Translations under genes and position numbers: made by a program
Assembly (NCBI GenBank): GCA_028023455.1
Contig: JAQFVV010006208.1
Location: forward strand, 10,710,963 to 10,774,962
DNA length: 64,000 nt
Direction: 5' to 3'
Origin: Epiperipatus broadwayi
Taxonomy: Eukaryota; Onychophora; Udeonychophora; Euonychophora; Peripatidae
The notes under the pieces: model-generated
The model's database searches: none
What the model saw: only the letters and a program-made list of their open reading frames with translations
What the model was told of the DNA's origin: nothing
Shown here: one piece after another, positions 9,515-21,420 of the stretch
How the letters are laid out: each line of letters opens with the position of its first letter
How positions within the stretch are numbered: the first letter of the stretch is position 1

Positions 9515-10690
9515 GGAAAGAATTTTTATTAGTCATTCATTTGGCTAGAGTTTATCCATTTAATGAATATGTAATTTTCACTACACCACTCTCACACAAG
9601 GTAGGAATTGGTTTCTATTCCCTTTTAACACCTTGTGGAGAGTGCAATCATAAACATATGATCAACGACATGAGAAAAAGATGTATGAGTCCCAAGATGA
9701 ACATTTTATGCTGAACCAGCACTCATCAGTCCAGATCACAATCTCTTACACCTATATCTTTATCATTGTTTAGTACATATAGATATCCAAATACTAAAGT
9801 TTAATTGATGTGTCAAACTTGCTGTCCTTACAGCACTGACACAGATTTCTTAATAGAAATATATTAATAATTTTTATTAGTCATTCATTTGACAATTTGA
9901 CAAGATATTATTCATTTAATTAATACTTCTGTAAATAATATTTATTTTATAATGCACAGACGGTATTGAAATTAAACTGAGAGACTGCAAACTTCTGCGC
10001 TTTATAAAATAAATATTATTTACATATATTGCTGCAAGTTATAACATCGAAAAACTACCGCGTAGTAAATCGAAAGATTTCACGCTGTATGTTTGTAATT
10101 TGAACTCGGTGAGTTGAGTGTGAAGATATTTAAGATTCATGCTTTCAGATCTAAGTACTTTAGACTGGCTTGGATATATAAAAAGACAAGTAAAGAAGAG
10201 GGTAGAACCACCCTTTTCTTGTTAAATTCTCTGTCTCAGTGTTTACGATCTGATTGGCTGTTGATAGTTATAAGCGCTTGAGAAGTTTGCAGTCTTTCAG
10301 TTTAATTTGAATACTTCTGTAGTGTAATTTTCACTACACCACTCTCACAAGAGACTGGTTTCTAATTAGATTAAGGAACTGTGTCAAAGTTGTGAGAGCA
10401 GCAAATTTGACATATCAATTAAACTGTAGTAATTGGTTATCTACATATAATGAACAATGATAAGGATATGTGTAAGTGATCTGACTCAACTGATGAGTGC
10501 AGGGTTAGCACAAAATGGGTATCTTGGGGGGGGGGGGTCATATATCTACTTCAAATGTCTTTGGTCTTGGGTTTATGGTTATACTGATACACAAGGTGTT
10601 AAAAGTGAATAGAAATCAGTTCTTACCTTGTGTGATAGTGGTGAAGTTAAAATTACACTACAGAAATATTACTCATTAAAGATAATCAAT
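9515..10690. repeat. Repeat family B cluster, interrupted
   Basis: The block starting TTTTTATTAGTCATTCATTTG at about 9523 recurs about 348 bp later, and an inverted partner occupies about 10390-10660. Each copy has TTTTCACTACACCACTCTCACA or its complement plus a decayed hammerhead region: near 9690-9740 (minus) with CTGATGAGTGC but AAAA instead of GAAA, and near 10483 (plus) with CTGATGAGTGC...GCAC but no G of the GAAA box. A family C element has inserted at 9934-10309. The array shows head-to-tail plus inverted order, like family A. Confidence 0.6.
9934..10309. mobile_element. Repeat family C, single insertion (376 bp)
   Basis: It is inserted in family B with a 12-bp duplication, AATACTTCTGTA (9922-9933 and 10310-10321). 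The ends are inverted copies of each other over about 30 bp (GAAATTAAACTGAGAGACTG at the left, its complement at the right). An internal inverted pair also surrounds 9940-10010. The family recurs as an array at 54696-55688. There is no coding frame, and I found no hammerhead core. Confidence 0.7.
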
Positions 10691-12165
10691 ATTTACATGC
10701 CAAATATAGAGATGAATTATTAAATGAAATTTTTACAATAATTAGTGACAAACTTTTATGCAAGGATTTACCATAGCAATCATTAATTTGGACCCACTAT
10801 TTTGATTTACAATCACTGACTCACTAGAATGATTTTTTAAAAAAATTTGAAACTTCTTTAAAAAAAACCCACAAAATGATGGCTATTTTATATCCTAAGA
10901 TTGTGGCTTCATTTGAAGCTAGGTCATCTAAAGATAAAATAGTGACATTCATGAAAAAATGTAGAGTACAGAGTTTATTCATTATACAGTAAACAACATT
11001 TTGATTTTAGAATTAAAATACGATTAATGTATTTTATCTTATTTTTATTCAATGTCCTTGCAAAATAATCAGTGCTTTCATTAAAGACATCCAAAGAGGA
11101 AATTTTCATAATTAACAACTACAAAAGCAAAATAGATGCCAGTTTCATTCAGTACAATAATAAGTAATCAAAAGCATACTTTAATCATATAAAATAAGTA
11201 TATTAATATTAAATTTTTAAATGAGTTACATCACCTTAAATATATTCAGTCAACAATTTTAGGACTAAAATCCTTATGAATGATATTTTGTCTATGGCAA
11301 AAAATGCAATTATTGTAATAATAAATTATTATTGTAATAATAAATTATTTTGAGAAAAATGATTTCATGCATCATGAAATTAATAATCAACTTTGCATGA
11401 TCAATGGTTTTAAATTTGTTTAAAAATCTTTGATCATATAAAGTTGATTATTAACATATAATTAATATAAAAAGTCAATTAAATTAAAAAGGTTATATTT
11501 GATTTAGATATTATATTTAGTTTTCTCCTAATTAAAACAAAACACACATGTACACAATTTCTCCTACATTACATTATAGTTTAATTTCTATTGCAAATTT
11601 TTTACCATGGCTAAGGTATTCCATTTTTAGGCAAAAATCTTTCCAACAGTCTTATTTAGGCTATGGTGATGATTTTACTCAATAAAGCTTATGAATAGCT
11701 GATTGGAAGTGGGTTGAGTGTTTTCTGGCTTGTTGCTCTAATAATAAATCTAGTTAAGAATTTTACAAGATATCTGTTTATTGATTAGTATTAAATAATT
11801 AATGTATTGCTGCAGAATCAGTTACCTAAAAAATTAGGTTTCTGGCTGAATCACAGAAATCTTTATTTTTATTCAAATTCTCTGGCATTTCTATTTTTTT
11901 CCTAACCACATAATTCTCTACAAATCATTTTCCATATTAATTTTCTTTTTGTTACAAGTGCCAGCAAAAGTTATGTTCAGTTATTTCTAGAAAATTGCCT
12001 GATATGCTAAAACAAGTACAATGTGGTGGTTGTGAATTGTTTTAATTTTAAAGTAAACTTTAATTTTAAAAAAACTACAAAATACATAAATAATATTGGT
12101 TTAGTACGACAAAACATAAGTGCATAAATAATGTTGCACTTTGGTATATCATAATATACAATAAT
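10691..12165. other. AT-rich intergenic DNA
   Basis: No gene or named repeat is seen. A local AT-rich inverted repeat lies near 11355-11450, where AAATTAATAATCAACTTTG meets its complement. Confidence 0.45.
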
Positions 12166-12640
12166 GAGATCATCATTTAAAAAATTATTATCAATCCATT
12201 GTAGAATGAAAGTCTCTCCAAAGTTAGACAATTTTTCTAATTCATAATCTCTCTTCTTCACATCACACCATCAAATTTCATTATTTCATACATTCATCTC
12301 ACATGCAATCTTTTTCTAAATCTTTTATAAATAAAACTTTAATTGTCCACCTGTTATCTCTTCTAGCAATGTATCCAACTCAATCCCATATTGATCTTTT
12401 AATGTCACTGATACCTGTTTGTTCTCTCATCAATGTATTTTGTTTTTGATCGTTACTCCTAATAAACATATTTTCATATTTCATTGAATGTCTTGAAATC
12501 TGTGTAATGCTCTTCTGTTAAATGGTGAAGTCTCAGATCTATGAGGAAGAACTCATAAAACATATTTATTAAAAATCTTCCTTTTCAAACTCAATCATAT
12601 ATCCTTTTAAAATTACATTATTTTAACAAAAGCACTCTAT

Positions 12641-12825
12641 TAAAACAGGCAAAACTCTCCATACAGTAGTACCACTCAGTGCCAGCCAGAGTAATCAATG
12701 GATGGCAGAAGGCTTGTGCATAAAATCCCCATCTAGTGCCTACCCATCCAATATCCCCAAACTAGTTTCTGGCTTGTGGTCTTCATCAGTGAGGAGCCTT
12801 GGATCTAAGAGCACTGCATCTTAGG
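12641..12825 (-). mobile_element. Hammerhead repeat family A, copy A4
   Basis: This is an insertion into the old RTE copy, with a 7-bp duplication ACTCTAT (12634-12640 and 12826-12832). It begins TAAAACAGGCAAAACTCTCC and ends at TCTTAGG, so it holds less than one unit in minus orientation. It contains the hammerhead at 12746-12804. Confidence 0.75.
12746..12804 (-). ncRNA. Type I hammerhead ribozyme, A4
   Basis: The minus strand reads CTGATGA, a weakened stem II, GAAA and the palindrome ACTAGT. The cleavage triplet is GTT rather than GTC, which the NUH rule still permits. Both helices of stem I are kept (ATCCAA with TTGGAT; TCCTCA with TGGGGA). Confidence 0.7.
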
Positions 12826-13829
12826 ACTCTATGCAAGTTTAATCATAATTCTATAATTTCATTCATATTTCCATCTATATTAATAATCAGACATATTTAT
12901 AATTGCAATTTTTTCTAATTCACAATTGTCAATTTTTGTTTCTTGTAAGAAAATTCATTGATCATTACTTTAGTCTTTTTGGCAATTATCTTTAGCTTTA
13001 CTTCCTTATTTTCATTTGATATCTCTTGCAACATTTTCTGAAGATTTGAAGCACTACTTTTTTAAAAAAACAACAACTACATTATCTGAAAAATGTAGAT
13101 AACTTAAATAATCATTTACTTTTACATCTTTGCTGTAAAAAGTTTGAGATATAGAATCACCCTGCCATTTTTTTTACTGTTTATCTTCTTACTACGACTA
13201 TATAATCTGATCACTATTGTTACATTTTGATAAGTATTCTTCAAAATATGACAATATCCTGGGTCTATATCTTAATGATTTAATACTTTAATCACTGAAG
13301 AAATGCTTAGATAATCAAATGCTTTTTCATAATCTACAAATCCAAATCATATTCATTGGTTAATTTCTAATAAAAATATATTACATATTTTAACTTTTTC
13401 TTTTATTTATTAGAAACAAAAAATAATAATTAGATAAATATTAGGATGAGAGTATATATATATCTTTCCTTACCCTCACAGTTACCTATTTAAAAATATT
13501 TTTTAAAGCTATTTTTAAAGAACATTTATGCAAGAATGCATAAACAAGGTTGGGTACACCCAAGATTGTATGTTAGTCTTTGTTTAATTTTAGGCAAAGT
13601 TTATCAATAGATTGTATACCTTGTGTGTTTCGTGCATTAGTTTAAAACTTAAGCACCACGGATCATATCCAGTTGTTTTTTGTGGATTCAAAGTTTTTTA
13701 TGAACTCATAAGTGATGACGCCATTTGAATATTTTATTTACTTATTTTTTTATTATATGTGATCGCATACACAGTATAATTTTTTAGTAATTAATAAAGC
13801 AAAGAATATCATTACTATGTTACAGTCAT

Positions 13830-14110
13830 AACTGAAATACAGGCTTATTATATACCTGTATCAATATATATAATATATAGGGTATATGAGCACAGACTTT
13901 CACACAATCCACCACTTTCACTCTATCTCATTCGTAACACTGATACACATTAACACATATATGTCGAAAAAATAAATAATCACTAATATACGTATTTCAT
14001 GCTAAACCAGCAATCATCAGTTGGTCCAGATTATCATCTCTACACATATATGCAATAAGTGCTGATATATATTAAGATAGCCAATCTTCATACTTTAATG
14101 GACAGGCTTC
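13830..14110 (-). repeat. Repeat family B, copy with hammerhead
   Basis: This is a single unit of about 255-280 bp in minus orientation. From its 5' side it has TTGGCTATCTTAATATATATC, the hammerhead at 13975-14035, GATTATTTATTTTTTCGACA, and a GTGTGAAAGTCTG segment. In other copies that last segment continues into a GAGTTCGAACCC box-B-like motif. The layout recalls SINE-like hammerhead repeats of schistosomes. Termini are uncertain because neighbouring sequence is shared with other copies. Confidence 0.65.
13975..14035 (-). ncRNA. Type I hammerhead ribozyme, family B
   Basis: On the minus strand, GATAATC-TGG-ACCAA precedes CTGATGA. Stem II follows (UGC/GCA with a 7-nt loop TGGTTTA), then GAAA. 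Stem III is the 8-nt palindrome ATACGTAT, and the cleavage triplet would be AUA. The sequence after it (TTAGT then GATTATT) pairs with ACCAA and GATAATC, leaving TGG as a bulge. One stem I mismatch is present in this copy. Confidence 0.65.
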
Positions 14111-14782
14111 AATTTGATACCTATCTTTAATATTTTTACAGCTTTACTCTTATAAGCTTTAAAAATTATTTCCTTTTTTCAATAAAAAGCACCTTTCCAC
14201 TTTTTCAAGGTTTAGAGGAATAACCCCAAATTTCCACACTCATTTTTTTTATTCATTGATGACATATCTAATTTTAAATTTTTATAATTTCCCAATCCCT
14301 TTTACAGCAGAACTTTAGTAATCAAATTACAAAACTTTCTACTGATTATATAATAAATATTATAACGTGTTTATATCTCTCTTTATTTATTGAAAACATC
14401 TCATATTGTTCCTAAAAGGGCGATGGAAATGAAAGATTGACTGAAATTTAAATATGTTTAAACACTGCCTTCAAACTAGAGTTTAAATAACTGTATATCT
14501 TTTAAATTTTTAAATTAATTTTGCTGCTTATAATACGAATGTAGTTTTAAACTGATTTACATTTATATCTATATTTTATAGAACTAATTTGGAGTGCTAA
14601 AGAATTTTCAGCATAAAATATAAATACTTCACAAACTATAACGTGAAGAATTGCATAAATTACAAATGCACTCGTAATTATTCCCCGACTTTTATCTTTT
14701 AAGTAAAGAAAAAAAAGCGGAGAAGCCTTAAAAGTTTTCATTAGACTAATCATATTATAATTTGTATAATTAAAATTCTTAC

Positions 14783-15100
14783 CTTGGTTACTATAGTTTC
14801 GCCGTACTCATCACCGTAGCTCCAAGCAGAACATGGTTGCGTGGAATTGTCAATAGATTTATTAATATAAATTATGCAGGATTCTCTTTTACCAGAATCA
14901 GTGTTATTAGGAATGTATTCATTTATATCAGAATTTTCGGGTATTTTACAATGAAAAGTCGGTAGTCCACCCAGAAATGTAATAGAAAGAATGTGCCATC
15001 CCGCTGGAATAGCGCTTAAAGATAATGAAATACAAATGCTCCATTGAAACCGACCGTATTTTCCTAATTGTAACAGAGCTTTTTCTAAATCCAAAGACAT
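14783..15100 (-). CDS. SLC22-type organic ion transporter, first coding exon
   Basis: The exon encodes 106 residues from an initiating methionine. It ends exactly at a codon boundary before a consensus donor (AAG|GTAAG at 14783/14782), giving a phase-0 intron. The amino terminus (residues 1-18) and the first membrane segment (about 19-45, with AIPAGWH and TFLGG) match the start of the major-facilitator SLC22 family. A large extracellular loop follows, with cysteines 51, 75 and 89 and three NxS/T sequons (65, 80, 85). Such proteins move organic cations, anions or carnitine across the plasma membrane. I could not find the next exon below 14782, so the rest of the gene is probably outside the window or beyond a long intron. 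The substrate cannot be told from this exon. Confidence 0.8.
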
Positions 15101-17110
15101 TGTTACGCCAGTTCGTATGCCATTATTTACTGCAAGTTACAACACATTCCAATGTTATTGGGTTTTTTTCCTTTACCTTCCCAATTAAACCTTTAAACTT
15201 TTACCTCAAATATTTATTTGTAAAGAAAAAAATACATTTAAAATTATTTTAAATGTAGTTTCGAATGTTTTAAAATATTAAATAATTATTCGCTTTGCAG
15301 GAAAATGAGTGAAAAGGAGTTTCGCATTTAATAAAAGTTTAAAATTTGATTACTCCGCACTTAATGTTAATAAAATATTTGAACTAAAGTGAAACTTTTA
15401 GCTGAAACATTTTCTTATCAATTAATATCAAATTAATCTCAAACGCATGTCAACAGCGCGCGCACTCCTCCTTTTAGTTCTTTTTTGAAACGGAAGACGT
15501 CATCAACTATTATTCAATTTAGCTGATTAATAAGGCAACTTCCAAAACATAAGTACTTTTTATACCTTTAGTATTTGAAGCTTTGTTACAGAGTTAGAGG
15601 TGGGGGGGGGGGGGTAAGTGGATATATTGATTCTATAGTAAAAAATAAAAATATAAATACTCTTTTAAATAAATATTACCGAAGTTTAAAAAAGTATTTT
15701 CTTGAAAAAAGCGTGAACCGTAAACCTGCTATTCCGTGAAATCAAGATTTTGAACATTTATTTAGGAAACATTTAATCGTATAATATTTGAATGCTGATA
15801 ATAACACAAAAAAAGTTTATAAGTAAATAATTTTATATATATAAATTACTTAAAAAATGGAAAAAGTACGTATCATAATTAAAATTTTACTTTGTTTTGA
15901 ACTGTCAAAAGAATATATGTTTTTTTTTTTACTAATATGAGAAGGGGTTATCTTTTTTTTAATCATCTAATATTAACTCAAGTCGTTTGCATTAAGTATG
16001 TTTGATATTAGTACGAAAGTAGTTTTTGCCTTAGAAAATTATAATCAATGTTCAATTAGCGATATGTTTGTATGAATTATTAAATTCAATTTATGTAGAT
16101 TTCTTTAGTTGCATGTGTGTGCGCGCGCGCGATATGGACCGTTTATGTTGTAAAGATGTTCTATTTGGAGACTCTAAAAGTATGTAGTAGCGATTGCTTT
16201 GATTGGAAAGATTGACAGATAAGATATAATGGAAACCAACAATTAGATAGGAACGTTTGCTGCAAAAGAGATTAAAATGCCATATTGCAAGACGGTATAT
16301 AAACAAATATAAAAAAAATATATGCTATATGTGTAATGACTGCTAAAACCTGAGGGGATTTATTAAAAATCGATACTGTTAAATCTAATCGGAAATAAAA
16401 ATCGTTCCTTTTCTATTTCATAAGCCATTAGGCTTGGCTAAAATCTAACAAAATTATAAGTAAGAAATTTTCAGATGTTGGTAACAATAAAATTGGGTAT
16501 TAACAAAATACAGACTTATACGAGCTAATGTAGTGTGTTGTCCACCTACTTGAGAGGATTTATATAATACTATATAAAGAAAAACTAATTTATAGAAAGT
16601 ATAATATTCACATTTATTATTGAATTTATAGCTATTAAGAGTTTGTTTATTAAATGAAATCAAGAAAATATTTTGCAATAATTTTTTTTTTTTTTTTACC
16701 AAAAACTAGATTAATTATTTAATACAAAAAATACGTTATAACAAAAAAAAATGTACACAAATGAAAGTCCATAAATAATGTCCACATTTATTTTAAATTT
16801 TATTGTTAAAAGTTTATAATGATAATATATTTTGCAATAAAAAATGTCTATTAAATAAAGGAAAGTATAAAGTAATCTATACATAGAATGTATATGAAAT
16901 AAAGATAAACAATGTGTATATTCATAATCAAAAATTCAGGAATAAATATGATTAAAGCAAATTCAGGAATAAATGTGGAAATTTGTTATGAATTCATATT
17001 TCTGTGCTCATTTTAGTTGTCATTGATGCATTTTTTGTTAAATAATTGATATTGTTTTGGTAAATAAATTGTTTTTATTACAAGATATATTATTGGCTTG
17101 ATTTTATCTA
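15101..17110. other. Upstream flank of the SLC22 exon and AT-rich DNA
   Basis: The stretch just upstream of the exon should hold its 5' UTR and promoter, but I see no decisive element. A small CG-rich patch (GCGCGCGCAC near 15456) is the only local composition change. A G run lies near 15601 and a short CG-alternating tract near 16121. No gene or named repeat is seen. Confidence 0.4.
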
Positions 17111-17112
17111 AT

Positions 17113-17345
17113 ATTCTCTTATTAAACCACTAAACATCTCATGATCACCATTAGATCCTAAGATCTAGGTGCAGTGCTCTTAGATCCAAGGCTCCTCACT
17201 TATGAAAGTCACAAGCTAGAAACTAGTTTGGGGATATTGGATGTATAGCACTAGATAGGGATTTTATGCACAAGCCTTCTGGCATCCATTGATTACTCTG
17301 GCTTGCATTGAGTGGCACTACCATATGGAGAATTTTGCCTGTTTT
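17113..17345 (+). repeat. Hammerhead repeat family A, decayed copy A5
   Basis: A partial plus-orientation unit runs from ACCACTAAACATC through the ribozyme region to GAATTTTGCCTGTTTT. No clear target duplication is found. The ribozyme core at 17184-17242 has CTTATGA where CTGATGA is expected, so the invariant G5 is lost and it should be inactive. Confidence 0.65.
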
Positions 17346-17625
17346 ATTTTTCGTATTATTGTGAATTCAAGAATAATTTTATCAATTAGTTTTTCTTTTT
17401 GTTCCATGGTATTATATAGATCAATAAAACTGGTAGACAATATGCTATATTAGCATTGGTTTATATGTTTATTATATGAAATTCAAAATCAGAAGTTACT
17501 ATAAACCCCCAGTGAGTTACACAAATCTGTCAATAAACAAAAAAGTACAGAATGTTAACTTGGATCATATTTAAGCATTTAATTTATTGATTCTGAAATC
17601 TCTATAAATAATCAGATATTAATGT
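17346..17625. other. AT-rich intergenic DNA
   Basis: Nothing recognisable. Confidence 0.4.
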
Positions 17626-17639
17626 CTATATAATATATA

Positions 17640-20600
17640 AGGTATATGAGCACAGACTTTCACACAACCCATCACTCTCCACTCTATCTCATATGAAGCA
17701 GATTATCTGATGCTCAGATCCTGCTTCACAGCCCACATCCAATCTCCTACCATTTAACTATGTTCAAACCTGTCTTTAGGCACGTATTTACATCTAATAA
17801 TACGTATATTTCTTTTGCTTAGTATTTTAACAAAAACCATGTAAACACTTATGTATCTTAATATAAAACTATTTTTATTTAATAATGTTCTCATGTGTAT
17901 ACGGGTGTAAGTAATAAATCTATATATTTCAGTGTAGGAGATTGCTAATAAATTATTAAAGTTATGTTATATATAAATTATACTCAAAATCATATATGAA
18001 ACTTATTATTTTTTTCATATGTAATTTAGTAGTCAGAAATGATACAATCCTGTTTAAAAGTCTCTCGAAAACAATTACCCGGAAGAGCCCCTTAGATAAA
18101 AGTAAAAGATTACAATTTTGTAATAATAAAATAAACCCATTAGTGGAAATTTTGACCATGCCAGCTTGTTTTAAAATCATAAGACTTATTTTAAAACAAT
18201 CATTCGAGAAACCGATAACAGAATTGCATTGTTTCAAAAGTCTTACTAGATAAGAAAGTATCCGATCAAATGATTCCAGATGTACATTAAGTACTTAAAC
18301 CGCCTCAGGTCCAGCAGTAGTTGCTAGGTTACATCATCAAAATAGAAGTTTAAATACTGCTGGATATAATCCACGTCAATTTTAATTTTAATCCAATGTG
18401 TTGCGAGTAGGGGAAATTTCACCTTCCCCTCCATTCTGATATGCTTTTCCCATAAGCGAAGCTCTGCATCCCATACTTATGAACTTTAAATATTTTTCCG
18501 GTAAAAGTGAAATTCTACCTACCATATATTATTACAACCCTAGATCTAGTGAACCAATGCCGATGGACTGACTTGTATCAAAATTGCTCTTCCAGATAGC
18601 AAGGTAAAAAGAACTTTAGCCGCTCGTAATTCTCAAATCCTGCCTTCTTTGTAAGATTTATTCTGTTTTCCGATCATATATATATTAAATGTCTTCAAAG
18701 TATGTAACTCTTTATAACTCTATATAACTTATCACTATTAAGCCTCTTATAAAATGTTTTCTTTTATTTCCATGCGGCAGATAACTTTCATTTATATTTA
18801 TGTATTTATGTTTTAAAAAAGAAAATGTCAATAATATTTTTAAAATCGCCAGCATATAATTTATTTTCGTTTTCCCCACCCATCATTTATTGGGTGATTA
18901 ACTAATAACTTAATCAAAACAAGTCTTATTCGACTTGTCCAGGTGCTAGCGATTTTGGATAAACAAATTAATTATTTTCTATGTTTGCTATAAAAACAAA
19001 ACAGATCAACATCTGTTCTATAAATATTTTCCTTTCTAAATAATGCGCTATTTCTTATTATCAATTTATGTTATATATGTAAACCATTACCACTACCCAT
19101 TTATTTTCGTATTAATTTATATATTTTCATAAAAAGGCATTTATTAACTGAGATTGAGATTTTTTAGATGTGTGGGAAGTTATGAATAATATTAAGTAAC
19201 ATAGGGGGAGATCTTCAGTTCTTGAAATTTTATATTTCATTAAAATTATTATCCATGTTTAACGAAGAAACCATACCATTACACCAGGTATTTCACAATT
19301 TATGGGCAGTAAATAAGTTAAGATAATCTTTAAAGTTATAGTTATATTGTATTATTAAGCATTGCGTGCATATAGGCCACTTCGTAATATATATATTCGT
19401 GCTCCTCTCTAACATGGAGGTACTCGCTAAGTCGAGCCCCATCGTCGTTTCTCAATGTCCTTGAACCAGGCTGTAAAACCACCCTAGGGACATATTTGGT
19501 CATATGTACATGCCATATATGGAGATCGCTCTGGAAAATCCAGCCCAATAAAGGCATTGCCGACCACCCTTCATCTCAACACTGACCCTGCCTACGTTTG
19601 CAGAGGAAATCGGTAAATTTTGTTAATCAAATTCATGAAGCACACTCCAGGTCCATAATTGGACCATCCCAATCTGCCGCCATGCATGCACTGCCTTTCA
19701 GTATATTATTAGTCACCCAGGAATAGCCATAAGTCGTAATGCGATGATTTCTCTAAGCAGACATATATTTCCATTATTTACTATGCGTGTCAGTGCGATA
19801 AATTTATTCTCATTCATAGAAGTATTCATTATCCGTCCTGCACATTAATCATTTATAAATCAAATTAATAATGATATTGAATAAAACAAAATATAATATT
19901 TGCTTGTTAAACTATTTTCTTTTAAGTCAGGTAAATGCTCTTTTCGTTTTTCTGGGGGTGGAAAATAGCGTTAATTCCTTTAGTCATATACATATATTAT
20001 TGGCATAGCCGCAAATATCAAGTTATTGTAAAAATCTGAATTATATGTATAATACTTATGAGGCTAGTGTCAGATAAATAACCCGACATATTTATTTGTT
20101 ATTAATCTAATAAATCTTAAAATATATACATCAACTCTCGAATCATTGCTTTCTTTTATTTAATTTAATATCCATTTATTAGTTGTGTTCCATATGACTA
20201 GATGATCTCCGCTAAATATATAATTAATATGCAAGGTCACAAGCCTTCGTTGCTCCCAGATTATAGTGTGTTTTTAAGTTAGCCTATCATTAAAATTTAG
20301 CCTAGAGTCTTTTTGTGTCTCCGATGAGCGATGCTGGCGGTGAGAAGAAATTAAATCGATATCATCAGGATTGTTGCTCATAATATTATAGATCTGGTAA
20401 ATAGGCAAATAGGGCAGAATTCATGAGTGTTCCTGACTTATGTATCTTACGCATGATTGGATTTGAAGTACTTTTGCCTAGATGCTAGATCTTGTTACGT
20501 GAACATACAAATCCGACCGATACACATAATACCGATACACTTGAACACATATATGTCGAAAAGATAAATAATCACCAATATATGTAATTCATGCTAAACC

Positions 20601-20688
20601 AGCAATCATCAGTTGGTCCAGATTATCATCTCAACACATATATGCTATAAGTGCTCAGATATATATTAAGATAGCCAATCCTCATACT
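17640..20688 (-). repeat. Repeat family B copy split by a 2.8 kb insertion
   Basis: The 3' part of a family B unit (about 17640-17700, with GGTATATGAGCACAGACTTTC) and its 5' part (about 20525-20688, with the hammerhead region and GATAGCCAATC) are in the right order and orientation to be one copy. TTAATGTCTAT occurs at both outer ends (17629-17639 and 20689-20699). The ribozyme at 20567-20627 reads CTGATGA but GAAT instead of GAAA, so it is probably dead. The 17.70-20.52 kb block between is therefore a later insertion. Confidence 0.55.
17700..20520. mobile_element. Unclassified insertion inside family B
   Basis: This 2.8 kb separates the two halves of one family B copy. It includes patches of higher GC (about 18300-18480 and 19360-19720) unlike the surrounding AT-rich DNA. 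I found no transposase, RT or clear terminal repeats, so its class is unknown. The open frames within it (for example 19342-19557) show no recognisable domain. Confidence 0.4.
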
Positions 20689-20699
20689 TTAATGTCTAT

Positions 20700-21415
20700 G
20701 GTTCATTTTTAACAATCCCCAAATATTAAATGAAACAATGTTAAACAATGTAAACATTAATAATAGTATCTTAAACAAAAATGAAATTAAAGCAGAAATA
20801 CTTTAAACCTTCAGCAATCTGTATATAAACTAATATAAACCCATCAATAAATGAAGGACAGAATAAGCCACCTATATTTTAGCTCAGATTGTATTTATGC
20901 ATTCAATTTATTTACATGCTATAACACAGTGCATGAATTTTATACATTAACATGATTTTAGTACAACCATCAATAAATTGAATGATTAAATGTGATTTGA
21001 ACTAAAATACTGGTGGTCCATTCTGTAGTAGTTCATTTATTGAACATAATAAGAGGCACTAACCACTTGTTCTTTTTCCATTAACAGGTTTAATTGAAAA
21101 TAATTTTCCAAATTATCAAGATGTTTTATGGGAATGTTACCAACCTTGCATCTAAATACCCAATTTTGAGAAATTGGTAAATACTCCTAAAGATCTCATA
21201 ATTTCTATTCCATCCCATGATTATTGTATTTTCATAGCATTTTTTTTGGTTTTGCTATTTTCTTTAGATTCTTTTATCCATTTTGCAAACCAGTTTCATG
21301 TATTTTCTTTTATCTTACCATAATGCATTTTTATGTTATATATGATGCAAATTTTTTCCAGAGTTTCCTGCATCTTTTCCTAAATCTTCTGGAATTTTCT
21401 TTGAGTAGTGAATTT
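20700..21415. other. AT-rich intergenic DNA
   Basis: Nothing recognisable. Confidence 0.4.
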
Positions 21416-21420
21416 TGAAT

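Larger units (their letters stand above)
12170..13375 (-). pseudogene. Old RTE-type LINE copy, RT and C-terminal part
   Basis: On the minus strand it aligns throughout with the intact RTE reverse transcriptase at 58255-59653, from the C-terminal tail (12180) through the RT middle (about 13370). It carries many substitutions, stops and small indels. A 185-bp family A element has split it at 12641-12825. It is 5' truncated, with no endonuclease. It is clearly older than the copies at 37446 and 58255. Confidence 0.75.

Noticed and set aside
9934-10309. Possible hammerhead in family C around the AAATC...GATTT hairpin
   Set aside because: I tried type I and type II arrangements; no CTGANGA partner exists on either strand.
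9690-10520. Hammerhead-like sites near 9715 (minus) and 10483 (plus)
   Set aside because: CTGATGA is present but the GAAA box has lost its G, and stem I is weak; listed only as decayed family B.
13839-14109. ACAGGCTT as a target duplication of the 13.8 kb family B copy
   Set aside because: The same flanking bases occur next to other B copies (24.7 kb and 47.1 kb), so they belong to the repeat rather than the target.
16121-16132. GC-alternating tract as a CpG-island promoter
   Set aside because: It is only about a dozen bases long in AT-rich DNA and not near a defined gene start.
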